DNA of 5,715 nt, taken from the NCBI GenBank assembly GCA_016794945.1, contig JAEUIX010000063.1, positions 1 to 5,715 on the forward strand. Reading direction: 5' to 3'. The notes below the pieces were generated by a model. That model saw only the letters and a list, made by a program, of their open reading frames with translations. It had not been told where the DNA came from and made no database searches. A program made the translations under genes and the position numbers. This stretch comes from Phycisphaerae bacterium (GTDB lineage Bacteria; Planctomycetota; Phycisphaerae; Phycisphaerales; UBA1924). The stretch's first letter is position 1. Every line of letters starts with the position of its first letter. Positions 1 to 5,715 of the stretch are shown here, in pieces.

Positions 1-1656
1 GGGTCGGGGCTGACGTACCTTGCGGTGGCGGTGGCGGCGCTGGTGACGGCGGCGCCGCTGGTGGCGTTCGGGGGCGAGTCGTGGCGCGGGCTGGGGCTGT
101 TCCTGGCGTTCGGGCTGACGCTGGCCTCGGTGTTCAGCGGGCTGATGCAGGCGCTGCGGGTGGCGCTGGCGGCGTCGAACCCGGTGACGGCGATCGCGCG
201 GAACGTGGTCTCCGAGGCGGTGCGGATGCGGATCACCGTGGTGTTCATGGTCGTGCTGGTGGTGGCGCTGGCGGCACTGCCGGGGACGCTGGACGCCAAC
301 ACGCCGCTTCGGTACCGGGTGCAGGCGTTCCTGCAGTACGGCACGGGCGGGGCGTTCTGGCTGATCTCGCTGCTGACGGTCTTCCTGGCCGCCGGGAGCG
401 TGGCGTTCGAGCAGCGCGACAAGATCATCTGGCAGACGATGACCAAGCCCGTGAAGTCGTGGCAGTACGTGCTGGGCAAGTGGCTCGGCGTGGTGGGCGT
501 TTCGGCGGTGCTGCTGCTGGCCAGCGCGGCGGGGGTGTTCCTGTTCACCGAGTACCTGCGCAACGGCAAGGCGCCCGACGAGCGGGCCCCGTTCGTTCCC
601 GCCGACGAGACGCTGGCGGTGACCGAGGACCGGCTGGTGCTCGAGTCGCAGATCCTGGTGGCGAGGGAGACGGTGCGGCCGACGATCCCGCCGGCGGACG
701 CCGCGGCGATCAACGCGGAGGTGAAGCGCCGGTTCGACCTGGCGATGCAGGAGTTCAACAACGACCTGACGCAGGTGACGCCCCGTCCGGACGAGCAGCG
801 GATCATGCTGGACGTGGCGCGGGACCGGCTGACGGAGTTCCTGTCGGTGCCGCCGAACCTTGACCGGCCGCAGTTGTACGAGTTCGACGGTCTGAAGGCG
901 GCCAAGCAACTGGGGCGGCCGCTGACGTTCCGCTACCGGTTCAACGCGGGGAGCAACCTGCCGACGGAGCTTTACCGGATCACGTTCCTGGTGCCGGGGT
1001 GGAACCCGCAGGTGGTGTCGGCGCCGCTGGGGCAGACGCTGTCGATGACGCTGTCGGCGTCTGCGATCACCGAGAAGCAGGTGCAGAACAACGACGGATC
1101 GACGGGCACGGACTGGGTGCTGCCGGTGTACGTGTTCAACGGGGACCTGGCCCGCCAGACGGTGAACCGGGAGACGATCGTCTTCCCGCCGGACGGGCTG
1201 GAACTGTCGTACCCGGTGAGCGACTGGCGGTGGAACTTCTTTCGCGCGGCGGTGGTGCTGTGGCTCAAGACGAGCTTCCTGGCGATGGTGGCGATCGCGG
1301 CGTCGACGTTCCTGTCGTTCCCGGTGGCGTGCCTGACGGCGTTCGGGGTGCTGTGGATGGCCGAAGGGGCGACGTTTCTGGCCAGCGCGCTGGACAATTA
1401 CGGCACGATCCAGGGCAGCGAGCGGGAGTTCCTTTGGTGGCGCGTGCCGATCATCGCCATCGCGACCCCGATCAGCACGATCTTCCGGTTCTACTCGGAC
1501 CTGTCGCCGGTGGCGAACGTGGTCGAGGGACGGCTGCTGTCGTGGAACCTGCTCGTGCAATCGACCGTCATTCTGGGCTCGCTGAACGCCGCCCTGTTCG
1601 CGATCGGATCGTTCATCTTCCGCCGGCGCGAACTGGCCACCTACTCGGGCCAGTAG
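1..1656 (+). CDS. ABC-2 type transporter permease, 5'-truncated by the window edge
   Basis: This is the membrane subunit of an ABC exporter; the substrate is unknown. Frame 1 is open from the first base with no stop, so the true start is probably upstream; a GTG at 25 lies inside a hydrophobic helix and is unlikely to be it. Numbering codons from base 1 (551 visible), hydrophobic segments fall near 4-23, 28-47, 77-93, 118-136, 160-184, two between 413 and 464, 482-498 and 518-540. The hallmark is the cytoplasmic loop at codons 137-163 (FEQRDKIIWQTMTKPVKSWQ followed by a YVLGKWLG element), typical of ABC-2 permeases after the second core helix. NPVTAIARN at 60-68 is also typical of the start of the core. 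A large soluble insertion at about 185-412 is predicted to face the periplasm. The protein ends with basic FRRRE and a short tail. The ATP-binding subunit is not in view and is presumably upstream. The downstream TPR-like gene is probably co-transcribed. Confidence 0.85.
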   Translation, partial: GSGLTYLAVAVAALVTAAPLVAFGGESWRGLGLFLAFGLTLASVFSGLMQALRVALAASNPVTAIARNVVSEAVRMRITVVFMVVLVVALAALPGTLDANTPLRYRVQAFLQYGTGGAFWLISLLTVFLAAGSVAFEQRDKIIWQTMTKPVKSWQYVLGKWLGVVGVSAVLLLASAAGVFLFTEYLRNGKAPDERAPFVPADETLAVTEDRLVLESQILVARETVRPTIPPADAAAINAEVKRRFDLAMQEFNNDLTQVTPRPDEQRIMLDVARDRLTEFLSVPPNLDRPQLYEFDGLKAAKQLGRPLTFRYRFNAGSNLPTELYRITFLVPGWNPQVVSAPLGQTLSMTLSASAITEKQVQNNDGSTGTDWVLPVYVFNGDLARQTVNRETIVFPPDGLELSYPVSDWRWNFFRAAVVLWLKTSFLAMVAIAASTFLSFPVACLTAFGVLWMAEGATFLASALDNYGTIQGSEREFLWWRVPIIAIATPISTIFRFYSDLSPVANVVEGRLLSWNLLVQSTVILGSLNAALFAIGSFIFRRRELATYSGQ

Positions 1657-1693
1657 CACCGAAGAACCCTCACCCGCCCGCCGGACCTCCCGC

Positions 1694-3676
1694 ATGCGAG
1701 CCTTTGCCCGAACCCAACTCGTCGCCTCGATCGCGCTGGCGGTATCGCTGGCGGCCAGCGGCCTGCTGACGGTGCGGATCGCGTCGTCGGCGGGCCGGAA
1801 CCAGCTGACGTACACGGGCAAGGCCGAGGAGGGCATGACCCGTGAGGAGGCGCTTGGGGTGGCGCTCGGGGCGTTCCGCGGGCTGTTCGTCAACTGGCTG
1901 TGGATCCGCGCCAACGAGCTCAAGGAGGCGGGCAAGTACTACGAGGCCGTGGACCTGGCGCGGTCGATCACGCGGCTGCAGCCGCGGTTCCCGCGCGTGT
2001 GGGCGTTCCACGCCTGGAACCTGGCGTACAACATCTCGGTGGCGACGCAGACGGCCGGTGAGCGCTGGCAGTGGGTGAACGCGGGGATCCGGCTGCTGCG
2101 CGACGAGGGGATCCCGGCGAACCCGGCGGACCTGCTGCTGCACAAGGAGCTGGCGTGGATCTTCCTGCACAAGGTGCAGGGCGTCATGGACGACGCGAAC
2201 AACGTGTACAAGCGGGAGCTGGCGCGGGAGTGGACGATCGCGCTGGGGCCGCCGCCGCCCCGGACCAAGGAGACCAGGACGGTCGAGGCGATCACGGCGC
2301 GGCACGTGGAGTGGCTGTCGCGGATCGCGGCGGGCCGGAACACGATCGAGGAGGTGCTGCAGGCCAACCCGCAGGCGGGCCTGCTGGTGGAGCGGCTCAA
2401 GAGCGAGGCGGGCCTTGATCCAACGACGCTCAACGGCCGGCTGGAGATCCTGCGACACATCGAAGAATCGCGTTCGGCGGTGCGGAAGATGGAGGCCTTC
2501 GGGATCGAGGGGCAGTTCCCCGGCGGCCTGAACCCGGGGCTGATGCGGTTGCTGACCGACGCGTCGCTGCGGCCGGGGTGGGAGGCCCTGTCGCCCTACC
2601 TGCGCAAGCGGCTGCTCATCGACCACTACCACATGGAACCGGAGCGGATGGTCCGGTTCACTCAGAAGTACGGGCCGATCGACTGGCGGCACCCGTGCGC
2701 CCATTCGCTGTACTGGGCCGCGCGCGGCGTCGAGGAAGCGCTCACCCGCCTCAACGAGTACAACGAGCGCAACATGGACTTCGTGAACACCGACCGCCTG
2801 GTGCTGCAGAGCCTGCAGGAGCTGCGCCGGGGCGGGCAGGTGATGTACGACATCCTGCTGCCGGACATGTACGTGCAGATCCCCAACGGCGACTTCATCA
2901 AGAGCTACGAAGGGGTCATCGAGGAGCTCATGGAGCGAGAGGCCGACCAGATGGCCCTGCAGGGCGCCGACATGAAGCGCCGGGTCTTCAGGTTCTACGC
3001 CGCGGCCTACGAGAACTTCCTGAGCGATGCGCTCGCGTTCCTGTACCGTCGCGGGCAGGTGGAGGAGGCCAAGCGCTACCAGCGGAAGCTGGCGACGTGG
3101 GAGGGCCGGAACCTGAACGACCTGGAGCAGGACCGGATCCGGAAGCTGCCGATCGACGAGTACATCCTGCAGAATCTCAAGGAGCGGATGACCGATCCGT
3201 CGGTAGCTCGCAGCGAGGTGTGGGCGGGCCTGTTCGGGGCGTATCTCAACGGGTTGTACGTCGGGGATGAGGAGCTCTTCCGTTCGCAGTTCAACTACGC
3301 GCAGATGGTGCACCGCACGTACATGGACGAGCAGCTGCGCCGGACGACGGTGGACCTGGAGCGCGGGCGGATGGAGGTGATGGACCGGGACTTCCGCGTG
3401 GAGGCGTCGCGGGCGTTCGTCGCGATCGCCGGGGCGCTGAGCCCGTTCGACTCGGCGCTGATGTTCCAGCGCACTCCCAACGATCTGAGGCTGGCGATCT
3501 ACTACCTGATGGACCGGGCGAAGATGGTGCCGATGAAGGAAGACGGGACTCCGGCCACGCCCGAGCTTGCCAAGCTGTTCCCGACGCCGCCGGACTACGC
3601 GGCCTATCGGGCGGCCCGCGACGCTCAGGAGGCGGCGCGCCGGGCGCAGGACAAGGCGAACCAGGATCTGAAGTAG
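1694..3676 (+). CDS. Membrane-anchored or exported TPR-like helical repeat protein, function unknown
   Basis: This 660-residue protein is not one I can name. The N-terminus has basic residues (R2, R6) and then a hydrophobic stretch at about 9-27, so it is a signal anchor or signal peptide; SSA at 31-33 is a weak possible cleavage site. The rest is hydrophilic, mostly helical and probably periplasmic. Residues 66-115 read like tetratricopeptide repeats (NELKEAGKYYEAVDLARSI, then PRFPRVWAFHAWNLAYN). A second helical block rich in W, Y and H lies at about 325-360 (DWRHPCAHSLYWAARGVEEA), and another near 430-470. The C-terminus (635-660) is an alanine/charged helix of coiled-coil type. The ATG at 1694 is preferred because it places the hydrophobic segment at the N-terminus, although no Shine-Dalgarno sequence precedes it. 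The gene begins 37 bp after the ABC permease on the same strand, which suggests one operon and a role as scaffold or accessory of that transporter (inference). It ends 15 bp from convergent purC. Confidence 0.8.
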   Translation: MRAFARTQLVASIALAVSLAASGLLTVRIASSAGRNQLTYTGKAEEGMTREEALGVALGAFRGLFVNWLWIRANELKEAGKYYEAVDLARSITRLQPRFPRVWAFHAWNLAYNISVATQTAGERWQWVNAGIRLLRDEGIPANPADLLLHKELAWIFLHKVQGVMDDANNVYKRELAREWTIALGPPPPRTKETRTVEAITARHVEWLSRIAAGRNTIEEVLQANPQAGLLVERLKSEAGLDPTTLNGRLEILRHIEESRSAVRKMEAFGIEGQFPGGLNPGLMRLLTDASLRPGWEALSPYLRKRLLIDHYHMEPERMVRFTQKYGPIDWRHPCAHSLYWAARGVEEALTRLNEYNERNMDFVNTDRLVLQSLQELRRGGQVMYDILLPDMYVQIPNGDFIKSYEGVIEELMEREADQMALQGADMKRRVFRFYAAAYENFLSDALAFLYRRGQVEEAKRYQRKLATWEGRNLNDLEQDRIRKLPIDEYILQNLKERMTDPSVARSEVWAGLFGAYLNGLYVGDEELFRSQFNYAQMVHRTYMDEQLRRTTVDLERGRMEVMDRDFRVEASRAFVAIAGALSPFDSALMFQRTPNDLRLAIYYLMDRAKMVPMKEDGTPATPELAKLFPTPPDYAAYRAARDAQEAARRAQDKANQDLK

Positions 3677-3691
3677 GCGTTGCCGGCGCGA

Positions 3692-4651
3692 TCAGCGGCA
3701 GAGGCGTTCCAGGGCCTCGGCGTACCGCGACTGCGTGCCGCGGACGATCTCGTCGGGCAGCGCGGGGCCGGGGGGGTTCTTGTCCCACCGGCCGCCGGCC
3801 ACGAGCGTTTCGAGGTACTCGCGGAGGAACTGCTTGTCGAAGCTCTTCTGCGCACGGCCCGGGGCGTAGCCATCGGCCGGCCAGAACCGCGAGGAGTCGG
3901 GGGTCAGGACCTCGTCGATGAGGATGGGCGGCTGCCAGACGCGTCCCTGTCGCGACGAGCCGCCCTCGGGCAGGCCGAACTCGAACTTGGTGTCGGCGAT
4001 GATGATGCCGCGGCGGAGCGCGTGCTCGGCGGCGGCGGAGTAGATGGCCAGGGTGGTGTCGCGGAGCACGGCCATGGTTTCGAGGCCGACGAGTTCCGCA
4101 GCGCGATCGAAGGAGATGTTCTGGTCGTGGCCGGTGGCTTCCTTGGTGGCGGGCGTGAAGATGGGCTGGGGCAGGCGGTCGCACTGGTGCAGGCCCGGGG
4201 GGAGCGGTACGCCGCAGACCGAGCCTGTTGCCTGGTACTCCTTCCACCCGGAGCCTTCGAGGTAGCCCCTGGCGACGCACTCGATGGGGATGACCTCGCA
4301 GCGGCGGGCGATGGTGATGCGCCCCTCGAGCCACTGCGCCAGGGCGGAGCCGGCCGGGGCGAGCCCGGGGGGGAGATCCGCGACGCTGGTGGACAGCACG
4401 TGGGTCTCGGCGAATCGGCGGTCTCGGACGAAGCCGAACCAGAACGAGGACATGGCGGTGAGGGTGCGTCCCTTGCCGGGGATCGGCGTGGGCATCACGA
4501 CGTCGAAGGCGGAGATGCGGTCGGTGGCGACGATGAGCAACCGTCCCTCGGCCCCGGGGCGGGCCGGAGGCAGGGCGTAGACGTCGCGGACCTTGCCGCG
4601 GCGAACCAGGGGCAAGTCGATCGCGGGCGGATCTGCGGGCGGGGCGCTCAC
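3692..4651 (-). CDS. purC: Phosphoribosylaminoimidazole-succinocarboxamide synthase (SAICAR synthase)
   Basis: A cytoplasmic enzyme of de novo purine synthesis that joins CAIR and L-aspartate using ATP to give SAICAR. Visible family marks, numbered from the GTG at 4651: RRGKVRDVY at 17-25 (N-terminal ATP-binding region), TDRISAFDVVMPTPIPGKG at 43-61, IPIECVARGYLEGSGWKEY at 121-139 (signature 1 region, with Glu where the classic pattern has Thr/Ala), IIADTKFEFG at 217-226 (signature 2), the IDEVLTPDSSRFW motif at 245-257 and KSFDKQFLREYL at 269-280. At 319 residues it belongs to the long class (about 300 residues, as in yeast Ade1) rather than the ~240-residue E. coli class. The start is uncertain: GTG codons at 4651 and 4657 are both in frame, and neither has a Shine-Dalgarno sequence. 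Extending to an ATG at 4765 would add low-complexity residues and overlap the divergent gene. No other purine gene is adjacent, so it appears to be a single-gene unit. Confidence 0.96.
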   Translation of the reverse strand: MSAPPADPPAIDLPLVRRGKVRDVYALPPARPGAEGRLLIVATDRISAFDVVMPTPIPGKGRTLTAMSSFWFGFVRDRRFAETHVLSTSVADLPPGLAPAGSALAQWLEGRITIARRCEVIPIECVARGYLEGSGWKEYQATGSVCGVPLPPGLHQCDRLPQPIFTPATKEATGHDQNISFDRAAELVGLETMAVLRDTTLAIYSAAAEHALRRGIIIADTKFEFGLPEGGSSRQGRVWQPPILIDEVLTPDSSRFWPADGYAPGRAQKSFDKQFLREYLETLVAGGRWDKNPPGPALPDEIVRGTQSRYAEALERLCR

Positions 4652-4763
4652 GCCCACAAGGTAGCGTGGCGGCGCGGGGGTGGCGCGCCGGCGGCGCTCC
4701 GGGCCGGGCGGCGGGCCGCTATCCTCCGCTGCTCGCGGTTCGACCCCACCCGACGCCCCGACC
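4652..4763. promoter_or_regulatory. Divergent intergenic region between purC and the GH10-like gene
   Basis: These 112 bp separate two divergently transcribed genes, so both promoters should lie here or within the neighbouring starts. Bases 4668-4719 contain only two T and no A. The few A/T-containing spots are AAGGTA at 4658-4663 (TACCTT on the minus strand) and TATCCT at 4720-4725 on the plus strand. I see no convincing -35 box, operator, riboswitch or terminator. GGCGCGCC at 4682-4689 is a perfect palindrome but may be chance in such GC-rich DNA. Confidence 0.5.
4720..4725 (+). promoter_or_regulatory. Possible -10 box (TATCCT) of the GH10-like gene
   Basis: TATCCT keeps the TA...T pattern of a sigma-70 type -10 hexamer and stands out directly after 52 bp of almost pure G+C. 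Transcription would start near 4732, giving a leader of about 32 nt before the ATG at 4764. No TTGACA-like -35 is found at the right distance, so this is a tentative call. Confidence 0.3.
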
Positions 4764-5715
4764 ATGCTGAAGTTCGCGGTCTTCGACGAGTCCGGCCCGG
4801 CCACTTCGTGGAACCTGCGGCACCAGCACCTGATCGGGTCGGACGACCTGGTGGTGCCGTCGGAGATCGCGTTCGAGGGTGGGCTGATCCAGTGCCGCAA
4901 GCGCATCGACGGGTCTGCGGCGTTGGCGTTGCAGTTCCCGGTGGCCGACCGGGGCAGCGGCGACGAGAGCCTGCTGACGCTGCGGACGTGCCTGCTCCGC
5001 GACCGGGAGGAGCCGTACCTGCTGTCGCTGGAACTGGCGAGGTACCGGATCCTGCTGCTGCTGAACAAGCTTGAGGAGTGGGCCCTGTTCGGCGAGCCGG
5101 CGGACGACCCGGCGATGCGGCTGGTCGAACAGGCTCGGGACGCGTTCACGCACGCGCTGGTCGAGCAGCACTACTCCAGTGCGGTGCGGGGCAGGGGTGG
5201 CTACACGCCGGCCGCGGACGCGGCGGCGCGGCACGCGCTGGCGCTGGCGCTGCGGGCCGGCGAGGCGCTGGCGCTGCTGCAGAGCAGGGTGATGTACGCC
5301 CGGCGGCTGAACGGCACGCTGGCGGCGATCGCAGCGCAGTCGCCGCCGGCCAATGCCATCACCGACCACGAGGCGCGGGCGGGACGGGCGGCGCTGCTGG
5401 GCAGCCCCGGGGTGATCCTGGGCGAGCCGCCGCGGATCGGCTGCGCCGTCAACCCGGCGCTGTTCACGCCCGATCTGTGCGCGCTGGCGCAGCAGACGTG
5501 CGATTTCGTGACGATCCCGATGCGGTGGGTTGAGATGGAGCCGACGGAGGGCAAGTACGCGTTCGCCCGCACGGACAAATGGATCGAGTGGGCGGTGACC
5601 CGGGCCAAGGTGCCGGTGACCGCGGGGCCGCTGGTCGACTTCCACGCTCGCTCGGCGCCGCGCTGGCTGAGCATCTGGGAGCACGACTACGAGACGCTTC
5701 GCGACGTCGTGTTCG
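4764..5715 (+). CDS. Glycoside hydrolase family 10-like protein with a long unrecognised N-terminal region, 3'-truncated by the window edge
   Basis: The frame opens at ATG 4764 and stays open for 317 codons to the edge. Residues 225-302 resemble the first strands of a GH10 (endo-1,4-beta-xylanase type) TIM barrel: IGCAVNPALFTPD near 225-237, then FVTIPMRWVEMEPTEGKYAF at 248-267 in place of the family's TxENxMKW..xEP..G.f.F, then TAGPLVDFHARSAPRWL at 286-302 in place of rGHtLvWH.q.P.Wl. The catalytic glutamates would lie beyond the window, so activity cannot be judged. Residues 1-220 are not recognised: roughly 1-95 look beta-rich and 95-195 look helical, with alanine/leucine repeats at 157-173. 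There is no signal peptide, so it is predicted cytoplasmic or exported by another route, unusual for a xylanase. A GTG at 4680 is in frame but would add only low-complexity residues. No Shine-Dalgarno is visible. It could be a different clan GH-A hydrolase or a non-catalytic relative. Confidence 0.7.
   Translation, partial: MLKFAVFDESGPATSWNLRHQHLIGSDDLVVPSEIAFEGGLIQCRKRIDGSAALALQFPVADRGSGDESLLTLRTCLLRDREEPYLLSLELARYRILLLLNKLEEWALFGEPADDPAMRLVEQARDAFTHALVEQHYSSAVRGRGGYTPAADAAARHALALALRAGEALALLQSRVMYARRLNGTLAAIAAQSPPANAITDHEARAGRAALLGSPGVILGEPPRIGCAVNPALFTPDLCALAQQTCDFVTIPMRWVEMEPTEGKYAFARTDKWIEWAVTRAKVPVTAGPLVDFHARSAPRWLSIWEHDYETLRDVVF

Noticed and set aside
25..27. GTG at 25 as the true start of the ABC permease.
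   Set aside because: The frame is open to the window edge and the GTG falls inside a hydrophobic segment that begins before it, so the gene probably starts upstream.
1670..3313. A 547-codon open frame on the minus strand.
   Set aside because: It lies opposite the 660-residue gene, its translation is rich in R, P, H, Q and L with no domain, and such frames are expected opposite GC-rich genes.
3681..3700. A small hairpin between the convergent genes as an intrinsic terminator.
   Set aside because: The stem is only 5 bp with a 10-nt loop and no T-run on either side.
4763..4766. CATG gives an ATG on both strands, suggesting overlapping divergent starts.
   Set aside because: The minus-strand ATG would add 38 low-complexity residues to purC; the GTG near 4651 fits the family better.
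3680..5074. A 464-codon open frame on the plus strand.
   Set aside because: It runs antisense to the whole of purC, which has clear family motifs; its translation is glycine/alanine/arginine-rich and crosses into another gene in the wrong frame.
4652..5149. N-terminal extension of purC to an ATG at 5149 (485 residues).
   Set aside because: The extra 166 residues are low-complexity, lie antisense to the GH10-like gene, and are not part of the SAICAR synthase fold.
5236..5282. GGCGCTGGCGCTG repeated in direct orientation.
   Set aside because: It encodes an in-frame alanine/leucine-rich helix of the GH10-like protein; simple codon repetition explains it better than a DNA repeat element.
4719..5684. 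A 321-codon minus-strand open frame, and a 157-codon one at 5201-5674.
   Set aside because: Both are opposite the GH10-like reading frame, which has recognisable family motifs and normal amino-acid composition; the minus-strand translations are R/Q/P-rich.

Overview
The window comes from a very GC-rich bacterial chromosome. Codons end almost always in G or C, none of the visible gene starts has a clear Shine-Dalgarno sequence, and the gene content resembles Planctomycetes, most likely the Phycisphaerae. That placement is inferred from sequence style, not from a marker gene. I see no rRNA, tRNA, CRISPR array, insertion sequence, integrase or phage gene. It reads as an ordinary chromosomal region.

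Layout: (1) 1-1656 (+), the 3' part of an ABC-2 type transporter permease that starts before the window. (2) 1694-3676 (+), a 660-residue envelope protein with an N-terminal membrane segment and TPR-like helical repeats; it lies 37 bp downstream and probably shares a transcript with the permease. (3) 3692-4651 (-), purC (SAICAR synthase), convergent with gene 2 and only 15 bp from it. (4) 4652-4763, an extremely GC-rich divergent intergenic region. (5) 4764 to the right edge (+), the 5' part of a protein whose last ~95 visible residues resemble the start of a glycoside hydrolase family 10 (GH10) barrel, preceded by a ~220-residue N-terminal region I do not recognise. This frame stays open to the window edge.

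How they work together: genes 1 and 2 look like part of one envelope transport unit, with the ATPase presumably upstream and outside the window. purC is a stand-alone de novo purine gene. The GH10-like gene is an independent, divergently transcribed unit. Nothing here is clearly a new system. The best leads are the GH10-like protein, which lacks several residues usual in the xylanase active site, and the permease/TPR pair of unknown substrate. Many long open frames overlapping these genes on other frames or the opposite strand are by-products of the high GC content and are left out.
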